DNA of 64,000 bases. Source: Diabrotica undecimpunctata. Lineage: Eukaryota > Arthropoda > Insecta > Coleoptera > Chrysomelidae. Location: positions 84,701,063-84,765,062 of the forward strand of contig NC_092811.1 in the NCBI RefSeq assembly GCF_040954645.1, given 5' to 3'. Positions 36,601 through 47,053 of the stretch are shown piece after piece. The position numbers and the translations under genes are program-made. The notes under the pieces are model-generated. The model was not told the DNA's origin. It did not search any database and was given only the letters and a program-made list of their open reading frames with translations. Numbering within the stretch: the stretch's first letter is position 1; each line of letters starts with the position of its first letter.

Positions 36601-36902
36601 TCACATCCCCTAATTCCTAATCCAGGTTTATTTCGACCTATGTATAAAAGTTAGACAAATTAAAAGACTGTCATTTTTTTAAATCTTTTGTGTACGTCTT
36701 GCATAATGTTATGTAAAATTAATAAAAATAGAAAATTAAACTAAAATTATGATTACTATTATTTTGAATTTAATTATGTAGTTTTATATTGTTCTTATTG
36801 GCCTAGGTGATACGCCACTGGAACACGTGTTTGGTGCTCACTCGGCTTCACTGTTGTTATCGTTGCAGTCACTCCTTTGACGAGTAGAATTCCCTACTCT
36901 AA
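33638..36902 (+). mobile_element. P-like element #2, complete, ~3.27 kb (copy B)
   Basis: AGAGTAGGGAATTCTACTCG plus TCAAAGGAG at 33641-33669 is repeated inverted at 36872-36900. GCTTAAAAA stands at 33629-33637 and 36903-36911 as a likely TSD of 9 bp, with one base of uncertainty because the left end has CTT and the right end AA between TSD and TIR. It contains a THAP exon, an intron and a P-type transposase in several frames. Its left end lies 55 bp to the right of the 2,070-bp THAP element. Confidence 0.85.
33826..36472 (+). pseudogene. P-element-like (THAP9-type) transposase #2
   Basis: The ATG at 33826 opens a THAP domain (MMMCSAYGCKST...FYLYKFPTNEPKR), disrupted by a stop. A second exon after an acceptor near 34336 gives a leucine-rich coiled coil (LKLRLELEEQKSAVKSQKIR...LIKELQSKNLLLEEHSILFE). 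The catalytic blocks are YIYVREKFQTCLLHLSTISK, LLSLIMDERSIRKNVELDG (D and E of MDE), KFHGYVDFGNDLQND, AFVFMANCVNGS, FDGSTANVAMTH near 35109, HLANKLRKNHVKFFNQKMKV, RLAVQLLSASVADSLSYCL, VSQNHVELFFSSIRSKGEWN and a C-terminal segment to TAA at 36472. Stops at 34594, 34990, 35098 and 35679 plus shifts show it is inactive, though it is the best preserved P-like copy here. Confidence 0.88.
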
Positions 36903-37449
36903 GCTTAAAAAGAATCAGTAGGTTCACTCTCGAATTTTCACTGTTCCAATTTTGAATCCACTCCTAGGTCCGTGCGCAATAGATTTGGCGAAAAATGCTG
37001 CTGTTGCAAGATTTAAAATATTCCATTAGTTTCAAAGAATATTCCAAAATTATAATAAAATAATTATTATTGTAGAAGTTGTTCGAAAAGTTGAAAATAA
37101 ATTTCATAAATGGTAAAATTCTTCACATACCCACTATACACACTTCTAAAGTTTGAAAAATCATATTGCCTAATTGACTTAATCTTTTCAAATAATTAAT
37201 CATAAGTATCTATCCATTGATTTATTACATTTGGCAACATTGATTTTATCCCAAACACGTGTTTGTATTTGTGCTGTGAAACTAGCTATTTCAGTAATTT
37301 ATATATAAATTTCATTTATTTGTTGTTATATAGTTGGTTTTATAAGTTTATTTCATATTTAATACATATTACTGTGATATTTCTCCAGCTTTCTAAGTGG
37401 TTTTATTATTTTAAACGCCGGATTATGATGAATTCAGCCAAAACAAAGG
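36903..37449. other. non-coding stretch between P-like #2 and P-like #3
   Basis: It starts with the presumed TSD. The hydrophobic reading frame at 37263-37440 has no conserved match and is taken as chance extension of the transposase frame that follows. Confidence 0.35.
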
Positions 37450-38228
37450 TTTATTATAGCTGTGTACGTAGAAAAAAATTCCGTTTGGCCCCAAGGATTA
37501 CAGATTGTCACATTTTTCCATCGAATTTTCAAAAAATGAAAGTAAAATATTATGCAACCCAAGTTTTTAGTGCAACATTGGCAGCAGCAATCAATGCCTA
37601 CATTTCTTTCCAAAAACTGCCATCAGCAGCCATAAAAACTGTAGAATTTATAGAAAAAATGGACAAACTTTTTGACTTAATGAATTCATTTAAATTCAGT
37701 AAAGCCAAATGCTATAATTGACCTTTTATGGGGACCTCTATACAAATAAAATTTCTGAAGGAAATGTCAGAATTTTTCAATACTTTGACAGTTCTTAAAG
37801 GCAGCAGAGATGTAATAAAAAGAATGAAATTTACATTTGGCTGGAGGTTAACCATATCATCTTTGCTAGGATTATGGGATTAATTGAAGGCCAGGCAAAT
37901 TAACCAAATTTTCACAAGGCGATTGAACCAGGGCCCTGATTCTAATTGAGATTTCGACTCAAAACATGTCGTAATTAATATGGCGACGTCGAAATGCGAC
38001 TTTGCGAGCCTTGTGGATTTCAGCTGAACTAACCAAACGACGTCACTAATTTTCTATTTATCGAAATTAATTTCAACTTCAAGAGAGTGGTTGAAATTTC
38101 ATTTCGAGTCGAAATTAATTTGACATGACTGGCTGGACTGGGAGTGGAGAAGTGAACTTAAGTTCAGTTTAGGTAGGCGGTGTTGTGTTTTGATTCTTGC
38201 AAGGGAAACTGAGGCAAAAAGTATTAAT

Positions 38229-38468
38229 ATGGCAGCGTTGTACGGACATTTGCTGGTTTTGGAGGAACTAGAGAGGATAGATATCCGACGCTCTCAACGG
38301 AGGATAAGAAGAATGTTACGGGATACTCAAAATCCTTTTTCACTAAGTGATGCTCACTTTAGGCAGCAATTCCGGCTTAATAAACAAGCTGCAAATTATT
38401 TGATAAGGGTATTAGAACCATATTTGGAGGAGGGTGTTTATGCCTCTAGGATACCCAAAATGTTTAGG
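38229..38468 (+). CDS. Harbinger transposase, exon 1 only
   Basis: The ATG at 38229 opens an 80-codon exon: MAALYGHLLVLEELERIDIR, then RRIRRMLRDTQNPFSLSDAH, FRQQFRLNKQAANYLIRVLE, YLEEGVYASRIPKMFR. The LSDAHFRQQFRL stretch resembles the helical N-terminal region of HARBI1-type nucleases. The exon ends at a consensus donor (AGG/GTAAGT at 38469). The catalytic DDE exons are absent from the element, so no active protein is expected. Unlike the copies at 20.5 and 30.7 kb, this one has no internal stop. Confidence 0.7.
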
Positions 38469-38517
38469 GTAAGTATTACTAAGCTGCAGTAAATTTAAAA
38501 ATATATTAGAATATAAC

Positions 38518-38855
38518 TGTTGGCGTAGGTTAGACCATTCTTGTTCTCTTGAATGATTTTGTTCGCCCTTGTAACTGGTGCGCTGGTTTAACTTCATTAG
38601 TGGACTGTATCTCTAGTAAAAATTAAAGGATATGTGCACAGATACCAAATTTATTATCCAAACTCTTATAACAAAATAATATCGACATGCCATCTGTTAA
38701 CCTATTTTTTCGACCGACTGTCACTCTCGGCTGGTGGGTGGCGACTCTTCTCTTTTTTGGCAAGACATGAAGTGTCAACCGCCAATACAGCTAAGGCCCC
38801 GTCTACAAATGCGCGGCAAATTTAAATAATTCTCATTATTTTACATTTCTGAACA
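38518..38855. mobile_element. solo LTR (338 bp) inside the Harbinger element
   Basis: The segment starts TGTTGGCGTAGG and ends TTCTGAACA (TG...CA), is absent from the two sister Harbinger copies, and is flanked by ATAAC at 38513-38517 and 38856-38860 (5-bp TSD). No coding. This is what remains after LTR-LTR recombination of an LTR retrotransposon. Confidence 0.85.
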
Positions 38856-39995
38856 ATAACCACTAAGTCAACTCTTAGTGGTTATGTTAACCTTAGTGGT
38901 TATAACTTAAGGATCTCCCACATCGCCTTTTTTCTTTCCTTGCCATCTTTTCTTTCAATTCAAAATATAATTGAGAATGGCCACTATTTATGATTTAACA
39001 ACTCAAACAAGAAAAAAAAAAGACGACCACGTAACGTAAACAAAACAAACATTCAACAAGCGTAGTGCAGCGTGCAGCCAATATACAAGAGGGCCAACCC
39101 AAATTTTCAGCAGTGTCAAAATGATAAAGTAAAGATCCCCAGTTTTAACTACAATCGAAATGAATGAGAATCGCTAGCGATTGCGACTGTCATGGCGTAG
39201 TCGCTTTTAAATTTCGACATCAAAATGAAATATGTAGAATCAGGGCCCAGGATTGTCTTGAGAATTTATTTGGTAAAATCAGACAGCAAAGTGGAAATTG
39301 CCGGAATCCAATACCAATTCAGTTTCAAAGAGCGTTCAAAAAAATGTTTGCTGTTGGTTATTTTAATAATTCTGAAGGTACAAATTGTCTTGATGAATTT
39401 GATACAATTTTGGCCAATATAACACAAGAAATAATTGAAAGATGTCAAATACTCTTACCTGAGCCGAATATTTTCAAATCTCTGAAAATAGAATCCAGAG
39501 ACTATACCAATCTAAACATAAGTGAAAAAAATGGTTTTGTATATGTAGGAGGTTATTTCATGAAAAAAATTTTAGAGAAACACAAATGTCCTTCATGTTT
39601 ACAATATGGTAAGAAACAAACAGAATTAAGTGATCCAACAATATATAGTTTTTTAATGCATACAAAAATGCAGAAAATGATACATTTGGTAATTTACAAA
39701 TGCCCAATATGAATTTTATATATTACATCCATGCCCTAGAGCAGTGGTCGCCAACCTCTTCAATGTGTTGAGCTACTTTGTTAATTTTGGAATAAAAGCG
39801 AGCTACCCACACGGAAGCCACATAACGCAACGTAAATGAAATAATCCACAGTTAATCTATCATTATATGTATTTATTTTACTGTTTAACTGGTAATACAT
39901 AATACATAGGTACTAATAATAAACTAATAACAAAATAACTAATATTACTAGTACGTACTTGTTCATAGCTACATTCCTACCTATCAAACGAAGGT

Positions 39996-40035
39996 CATGG
40001 TACAATGAATACACATGTGTATTCATTGTACCATG
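39996..40035. mobile_element. 40-bp perfect palindromic mini-insertion with 9-bp TSD
   Basis: CATGGTACAATGAATACACA is immediately followed by its exact reverse complement. AACGAAGGT flanks it at 39987-39995 and 40036-40044. The half-sequence is the first 20 bp of the TIR of the 2,070-bp THAP element. It sits in the 3' non-coding part of the hAT element, so it arrived after the hAT did. Confidence 0.9.
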
Positions 40036-40176
40036 AACGAAGGTATTTGAAAAATAATCACAAACTTTTATCCAGCCACAACGGCATGTCACGTATGATT
40101 TAAAAATAGTTAATAATAACAACAAAAAAGTAACGCACTATCATAAACATAAACATTGAAAAATAAAAAAGCACGT

Positions 40177-42016
40177 TCAATGAGAAGGCTGACACTCAGA
40201 CTCATCGATAATTTTTTTAATGTTTGCAGTATAATTTGATGCAGCCATTCGAATACAATTATACAAATGTTCATCTGTAAGTCGATTGCGATATTTGTTC
40301 TTAATAAACTTCGTATTGGAAAAAGAAGATTCACACAAATAGGTTGAACTGAATAATGCTTTCACTTTCAAGGCAACACGGCATAGAACTGAATATTTGT
40401 CTTTACTTTCAATAGGCCAGATACATTCAGTACTTGAGACTAACGATTTTAAGGCTAAATCATTTTGAAACTCAATGACTTCCATTTCTGTTGCAGCGAT
40501 GTCTTCGCCAAAGTTCTGCATAACACAAGCTGCAAACTGCTGGATATTAATTTCCATAAAGGGTGAAACAACAAACTGCGCTACTAAAGCCATTTCAATG
40601 AAATCCTTAAAACGATTTTTGAAGTTACTCTTTAGGGTAGAAATTATTTCTACGTGATTTTTGTTGTCATAGGGTTCTAATGGATTTTGAGATATTTTTT
40701 CTGAAAGAATAGGAAAATGCTTGGAATCGCTGTTAATTAGGTTTTGTTTCCAAAACTCCAGCTTTTTGATAAATGCTTTTATATCAGAAATCATTTCCGC
40801 TAGTTCTTTGTCTCTCCCCTGAAGCTGCAAATTAAGTTCGTTTAATTTCTCTGTAATGTCCACGAGAAAACCAAAATCTCTAAGCCAGATTGAATTTTCT
40901 AGTTCCGGAGTCGGTTCATCGCGTATAAAATTGAACTATGCCAGATAGGACATCATTAAAACGTTTCAGCACCCGTCCTCTACTTAACCATCTGACTTCA
41001 GAGTAAAGGAGTAGGTCCCCGTATTGACAGTCAACTTCATCGGCCAAGGTTCTGAATAATCTTCTTTGTAACGTTTGAGCTCTAATCTTGTTCACAATTT
41101 TTACCACCAGTTTCATAACGTTGTTTAGTTTCAGGAAGTTTCCACATAATGCTTGCTAATGGATAATGCAGTGGTAACAGAGAAATTGCGGAAAAGTTTC
41201 ATCTTTACGACATAACGCCACCAGACCTTTATCACAACCCACCATAGCTGGAGCGCCATCGGTTGTCAAGCCTACCATTTTCGATATTGGAATTTTCTCG
41301 GAAGAAATAATATTTTTTAAATGTGAATACAACTCCTGTCCAGTAGTGTGTCCTTTCAGTGGAATGAACTTCAAAAGATCTTCTTTAATCGTAAAATCAC
41401 TAAAAATCATCCTGACGAACACGGCCATCTGGGCAGTGTCAACGACATCTGTTGATTCATCCAGTTGAAGTGAAAAATAAACACAGTTATCTAAGTCAGT
41501 TCTTAACTGTAAAAAAATATCATTGCTCATTACTTCTACACGTCTCATCACTCTATTAGCAGAAAGTTGCATAGATTTTATAGCTGAAACTATCTCGTCT
41601 TTATTTCTGAAGTTGACAAATAACGAATCAGCAGCTTCTAAAAACGCCTGTTTTATCATTTCCCCGTCTTCATAAGGTTTATTTTTTTGTGCAATTATCT
41701 GGGACACACGGTACGATGCTTCAGTTGCAGCCTTATTTTTGTCGACTGTTCTTAAAAATATTGATCGTTGTCCAATTAACTGTTTTTTTAACTGTTTCAG
41801 TTTCTCCTTTCTGGCGGCAGAATGTAGTGGGAATGATTTTTCAAAATTACAATGTACAGTTTTATGATGTCTCACAATATTTTCTTTTTTAGCAGCGAAG
41901 ACCGAAGTATTACATAACATACACACATTTTTATCTTTAACTTCTGTAAAAAAGTATTGTTCTTCCCATTCCGAATGAAAGTGGTATGGCTTTACCTTCT
42001 TACAACTGCTTGCCAT
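40177..42016 (-). pseudogene. hAT transposase (SCAND3/ZBED5-like), nearly intact
   Basis: The minus-strand ATG at 42014-42016 opens MASSCKKVKPYHFHSEWEEQ with a BED-like zinc finger (CMLCNTSVFAAKKENIVRHH). The hAT core follows: FSLQLDESTDVVDTAQMAVF (first catalytic D), MVGLTTDGAPAMVGCDKGLV (second D), then CYHCIIH and a TAG at 41156-41158. The frame continues with SEVRWLSRGRVLKRFNDVL (R-W block). A frameshift near 40915 is followed by DITEKLNELNLQLQGRDKEL and the C-terminal dimerisation part ALFSSTYLCESSFSNTKFIK (E of the catalytic triad in CESSFS), ending at 40177. Only one stop and one shift separate it from an open frame of about 600 codons, so it is relatively young. Confidence 0.9.
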
Positions 42017-42404
42017 AATATTACTTTTGTTGTTCTCTACTAACCCAACCGCTGGACGTTGGTTACGCGTTCAGTTTTAAACTAAGCGCAATGTCGCCGC
42101 GCCGTGCGTATTTATCCCGTTCAAAGCAATCCAGATCGTTCTCGAACACTAACGCGCTGGTCCGGCTGGTCGGTTCTATAAATAGCCGATTCTAGCTTGA
42201 CGGCGTCAGGGACAGATCGCTCACCGCAACGTTGCCGCTGTTTATGTTTAATATTATGACAATTAGATTTTTTTGTGGAATTTTCGGAAGCTTTTCTGAT
42301 TTTTACAGTTTGTATTTTTTAAATTAAAATACAAACAGGTTGGCGACCACTGCCATATAGACTGGAACATTTTCCAGAAATGGCTATAAATCATTATTTA
42401 AATT

Positions 42405-42410
<6 letters not shown>

Positions 42411-42489
<79 letters not shown>
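42411..42489. repeat. (TA)n microsatellite outside the Gypsy 3' LTR
   Basis: About 39 TA units directly left of the LTR end TGTGATGATG. Confidence 0.9.
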
Positions 42490-42491
<2 letters not shown>

Positions 42492-42494
<3 letters not shown>

Positions 42495-42537
42495 GATGAT
42501 GTATTATTTGTGAATGATTAGCAATGAGTGTTTTTTA

Positions 42538-42621
<84 letters not shown>

Positions 42622-43801
42622 TTTTATCGCGGTTCTCAAAGAATTGGCTTGTAAGCACTTTTTGAAATTATCTTTATTATATCTATTATGAAACACACAT
42701 ATATATCTAACATAACCAATGTAAAATTTAAAATAAACTATCTTTAAATTAAAATTCTTATGAAACTAATTAAATTATATAGACAATGTAAATTTTAAAC
42801 AAACTATTTTTAAAATCGAAATTGTTATGACACTAACTAAATTATATTAACAAAATGTTGTACCTTTCTGTCACTGAATGCCTAAATGAGACTGTTCTCC
42901 ACTATATAGATTTTAATCACCACTCAATGTTTTCGTTCTCAGCTTCGGTTATCCCTGTTTTTGTGAAATTACTTTTTCCAATTATCAGCTTCCACCAATT
43001 TAAAATATTTTTCTTCTTAATAGCATTTATATTTATTCTTCTTTTTAATACACCAATATCCAATCACCATATAACTATTATAATTTGATTTCTACTAATC
43101 TCCAATCATTAATATAATTTTTAATTTCTTCCAATCATATTTTCTTTATTCTGTTTCTTCATCTTCATTGAACTTACTATATTGAACATTTCACCAACTG
43201 ACTGACTGTATTCTATCTTGAACTATATTGAAAATAGGACCGACTGACTTTATACTGTAACTGTCTGACTTCTTACTAACTCTATCTAACTTTCTTACTA
43301 ACTGACTGGCCATTTTGAATCCAAATCACCGATTATTTATACCTTTTCGGATTATTTATACCTAGTCTATTTCGCAAACAGGCCATCTTCCGTGATCTAG
43401 AGAATTCTTTACTCTTCTATCGAGAATCTTATCGACATTTAGGCTTTTCAGATCAGAATATAAACTTATATGTAAATTAAACAGCTTAATTAATAAACTA
43501 CACTACTTCAAATCCGTAACTATATGTAAACTAAACATTTTAAACTAACACATAACCCTATTTCACATTCGCAAATTATTAATTTCTGTAACTGTCATTT
43601 ATTCCGAGTAGGTATATTTGGTTGCCTAATCACATGGCTCACTTAAATATATTTACAATATTATAATTATTAAAATAAAACTTTTTACACTTATTTTATG
43701 CTAATTTCTTAAGAATACCCTCATATAAATAATTTTTATAAAATTCTCTAGTATATAACTTATTAAAATAACCAAATATTTTTTATATCTAACATTATCT
43801 A
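42492..43801 (-). repeat. 3' LTR of Gypsy #1, major part
   Basis: It aligns with 50404-51618 over more than 1.1 kb (for example ATCACCGATTATTTATACCTTTTC, whose reverse complement contains TATAAATA, a likely core promoter in the minus orientation). It has its own internal (TA)n at 42541-42615. About 70 bp present in the 5' LTR (CTTCCAGAACCATCTGGCAA region) is missing here near 43355. The remaining LTR bases are at 47054-47097. Confidence 0.87.
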
Positions 43802-44242
43802 TACTCCGACAAAAATTTGAAGACGATGACACATATATTTGCAGCTGCTGATAATGGTTAAATTTGAGAAGTGTCAGTAGCGTACTGTAGTGCACAGTGA
43901 ACGTGAGTGAATTTTGATACATTACAGCGGAAAGTTTTCACTGCAAACTCGTAGATTATTATTGTTATTTTAGACTATTATTATTGTTAGAATATTATTA
44001 TTGTTAACAACTACCTATATTTCGTTATTTCGAGGTAAATTTAAATCTATTGATTTGCCGTGTTTGTCTTAAATGAAATCATGAAACGACAAGTAAACGC
44101 ATTGTAAGATTTAAAACAAAACGATTAAGGCTTGGATTTGTAATAAAAAAATCAAGAATTAATTATTATATTGTAATGAAGTAAAACCATTAATACTTAG
44201 ATTAGTTAAAGTTAAATTGATAGTTGATAGTTAAAATTACAG

Positions 44243-45396
44243 CAACTTTAAGTGCGCCAAAAACTCGCCAGCGTGGACGAAAACCTCTAGATCTAGATGA
44301 AACACAACTGAATTTAATCAGGAGGACTGTACATACATTCTTTTTAGAAAATAAGCCCCCAACGATCAAAACAGTTAGGACCAAGTTACTGGAAAACAAT
44401 ATGATTCCTCAAATGAGCGCCGAAACGCTAAGAAAAGTTCTACACAAGTTAAATTTTCGTTACATGAAACGATCTCGAAAATCAATTTTAATAGATAAAG
44501 AGGAAATAGTAGCATGGTGACGAAGATATTTGCGCTCTATTAGAGATTATCGTCTTTCCAAAAGAAAAATTTATTATCTTGATGAAACTTGGATTAATGC
44601 CGGTCATACAGTTTCCAAAATTTGGCATGATACGACTGTAACAACTCCTCGTCAAGCATTTATAGAAGGCTTATCAACAGGATTACGAGCACCATCAGGC
44701 AAAGGTCAGCGTCTTATTGTAGCTCATATCGGTAGTGATACAGGTTTTCTGCAAAATAGTGCTCTCATTTTTGTATCAAAGAAAACAGGCGACTATCATG
44801 AGGACATGGACGCCACATGCTTTGAAAGATGGTTCGAAAACGTTCTTCAGCGTATTGAACCTAATTCAGTGGTAGTATTAGACAATGCATCCTATCATAG
44901 CCGACTTGTTGAACGAATTCCTAATATGAGTGACAGTAAAGCAGTTTTACAAAATTGGTTAAAAGAAAAATCCATTCCATACGGCGAGGATATGGTTAAA
45001 ATGGAGCTAATGAATATTATTAGACAACATCGTAGTACATATCGTCAGTATGCTGTGGATACAATGGCTAGACTTCATGGCATTACCGTCTTAAGACTAC
45101 CACCTTATCATTGTGAACTAAACCCAATAGAATTAATTTGGGCACAAATGAAAGGATATGTAGCTCGAGAAAATGTCACTTTTAAAATTATTGATGTCCA
45201 GAGCCTCTTGCAAGCTAGTTTGGACAATATACATTCAACTGATTGGAGCAATGCGATAAGCCATGTTATTAAAGTAGAAGACGATATGTGGAGATTGGAC
45301 GGCATGGTGGATACTGTTATTGAGCCTGTGACAATACAATTAGGATCAAATGATTCAGACAGTTCAACAGACAGTTCTGCAGAATCAATGGAGTAA
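44243..45396 (+). pseudogene. Sailor-type DD82E transposase, one in-frame stop
   Basis: After a possible acceptor (TTAAAATTACAG, 44231-44242) the frame reads ATLSAPKTRQRGRKPLDLDE, a helix-turn-helix segment (TIKTVRTKLLENNMIPQMS), SAETLRKVLHKLNFRYMKRS, then a single TGA at 44518-44520. It continues in the same frame with KIYYLDETWINAGHTVS (first D), VVVLDNASYHSRL (second D) and HCELNPIELIWAQMKGYV (E). Exactly 82 residues separate the second D from the E, the spacing that defines the Sailor/DD82E group of IS630-Tc1-mariner. The C-terminus is serine/aspartate-rich (SNDSDSSTDSSAESME). Apart from the TGA the frame is open and all three catalytic residues are kept. Upstream N-terminal sequence is not identified. 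Confidence 0.87.
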
Positions 45397-45419
45397 AATA
45401 ATTTGGAAAATTATGAGGT

Positions 45420-45890
45420 ACATATTTTCTTCTTCTTTTTGTGTTAATATGACTATCTGTTTTTTCAATGTGCCTCCAGTAAGTTGTCATTCCATTGTTC
45501 TCGTGATCTTTACACTGATCCTCTTCAAATTGGAGAACCGTCTCTCGCCGTGCTTACTACTCTATTTGTTGTCATTCGGCTTATGTAGCCATTCCATTAT
45601 ACCTGTTTTTTACGCAGTTATTAATGCCGCCCACCTTGTCTTGTCATCGTTTTTTCAAAGGGTTGTCATATCTGCTATTTCTAACATTTTTTTGTCCTTT
45701 TTGTATCCGGTCGTGTTTCTGCCGCGCATTTATTGGTCTGATGACTGTTTTGTAAATTCTACGTTTCATTTCTTTTCCGATATTTTTATTTCTCCATATT
45801 GTTTCATTCAGGCAACCTGCGGCTCGTTTGCTTTATTCACTTGATCCTCCACTTCCGTTTCGAGTTTTCCATAGCTAGATAGATGAGGTA
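45420..45890 (-). pseudogene. non-LTR retrotransposon C-terminal fragment inside the Sailor element
   Basis: The minus strand reads, over several frames, YGKLETEVEDQVNKANE, ETIWRNKNIGKEMK, YKTVIRPI, RNTTGYKKDKKMLEIADMTT and MEWLHKPNDNK. These are the order and motifs of the C-terminal segment of insect endonuclease/reverse-transcriptase elements (LETE..QVNKA..., RPI, TRPDT.KTK.ML). It explains part of the element's extra length. Stops throughout. Confidence 0.68.
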
Positions 45891-47053
45891 CATATGTGCT
45901 TTTAAAATTAATTGAAACAGTCACATTTACCAGTGTTGTGAAAAAATTGATTACTCTTATAATAAAACAATCTCATTTAAATTCATCTCAGTCAGAAACA
46001 GACTCTGAATGAATATTGCATTGTGGATTAGGTCTATTGGGGACACCACGTACAAATAAAACGCACCGAAAACTTTACCCCATGGGTGGTGTGGAAACAA
46101 GTTAATTGGAGAGGTTATAACTCCACCTCTTAAGATTATTAAAAATTTGGTTCAGTTGTGATTAGTTTATTGTATATTACCTTATTTATATCACCATAAA
46201 TTGAATAGTTTATAGAAACACTAAAGATTTTATTGTATAAATTCATGAAACAAAATAAAATACCTGAAAGTTAAAACCTATTTATTTTAAGATTTTATTT
46301 TAGTTAATTGATACGCAACAAATCAAAACACGCATTCTGTAATTGACACTACAGTTGGCTAACTTTAGGTACTCAATGTCACTCTTTAATAAGAAGAGCC
46401 CTTAGAACATTCTCAAGCGATTAAAATCGGTTTTTAAGTCTTGTAAACCACATAATATAAACTGTACCTAGTACACTAGTTTGACCAAAATAGTTTTTCC
46501 AATTCAAAACAATTTTATTTAGAACAATATTATTTAAGATTTACAAATTCCAAAATCTTAATACCTCAGTACAGAGCCTTTACGATTAAAAATCATAACA
46601 TAAATACGTATAAATACAAACGTTTTTACTAACAATTGTTATATTTGTTATTTGGCAATAAATTATCTAAACATTTTATTAAAAAAAACGTAGTCTAACT
46701 GTTTTTATTTTATTCAATAAATTCTCAAATAAATTCAAATTTTAATACAAGACTTTAAACACGCTTTCATGAAACGCCACTGATAAGGAGTGAGTAATTA
46801 CGAATTCGGATTATTTGTGGTGACCAAATATTATTTGCTAAAACGTATCGTGAATGCATTTGTTGTTACAGCTGGCTCACTGTAAAAGACCGCATATCAT
46901 CGAGTAAAATGTACGGAGATCAATAAAAATGTTGTGAACTGATATTGTGTTGATTTTCTTATTAGTAAACGGCGTATTTGATTTAGACCTCGTACAATTC
47001 GGCTGTTATATTAAATGTATTAGTCACCTTTTTGAATATCTTGGAGGACTATA

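Larger units (their letters stand above)
37932..39247 (+). mobile_element. PIF/Harbinger element with intact TIRs and 3-bp TSD
   Basis: The TIR GGCCCTGATTCT returns as AGAATCAGGGCC at 39236-39247. The TSD is CAG at 37929-37931 and 39248-39250. It is the intact-ended relative of the two derivatives at 20181 and 30348. It keeps only the first transposase exon plus non-coding sequence and carries a 338-bp solo LTR. It is non-autonomous. Confidence 0.88.
37450..39712 (+). pseudogene. P-element-like transposase #3, split by a Harbinger insertion
   Basis: The left part (37450-37931) reads FRLAPRITDCHIFPSNFQKM, KVKYYATQVFSATLAAAINA, LPSAAIKTVEFIEKMDKLFD and, after shifts, an IFTRRLNQ end. The right part resumes after the insertion at 39251 with DCLENLFGKIRQQSGNCRNP, IPIQFQRAFKKMFAVGYFN, VYVGGYFMKKILEKHKCPSC, and ends at 39712. 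Together these cover the C-terminal half of a P/THAP9-type transposase. Removing the 1,316-bp Harbinger element and one CAG brings the two parts together in the same frame, so the interruption was a clean transposition. Other stops inside the left part (37721, 37880) pre- or post-date it. The N-terminal THAP and core are missing. Confidence 0.85.
39742..42352. mobile_element. hAT transposon, 2.6 kb
   Basis: The TIR CAGTGGTCGCCAACCT at 39742 returns inverted at 42337-42352. Flanking octamers CCCTAGAG and CCATATAG agree at 6 of 8 bases, a slightly decayed 8-bp TSD. It contains the minus-strand transposase at 40177-42016 and a 40-bp palindromic insertion at 39996. Confidence 0.9.
43802..47051 (+). 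mobile_element. DD82E (Sailor-type) IS630/Tc1/mariner transposon inserted in the Gypsy LTR
   Basis: TA at 43800-43801 and 47052-47053 is the TSD; the uninterrupted site (TTATCTAGTGTGTAAC) is preserved in the other LTR at 51615-51630. Imperfect inverted ends: TACTCCGACAAAAATTTG on the left, TAGTCCTCCAAGATATTC on the right (reverse complement of 47034-47051). It contains the transposase at 44243-45396 and a non-LTR retrotransposon fragment at 45420-45890. From 45891 to 47051 I see no coding sequence. Confidence 0.88.

Noticed and set aside
39996..40035. Interpretation of the 40-bp palindrome as a terminator or operator hairpin
   Set aside because: The flanking 9-bp direct repeats and identity to a transposon end indicate an insertion; it also lies in non-coding hAT DNA.
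42492..43801. A solo LTR independent of the Gypsy element
   Set aside because: The missing end of this LTR is found at 47054-47097 with a TA duplication of the intervening transposon, so it is the 3' LTR of the same element.
45350..45844. Plus-strand 164-codon hydrophobic frame
   Set aside because: It overlaps the Sailor transposase end and the antisense of a non-LTR retrotransposon fragment.
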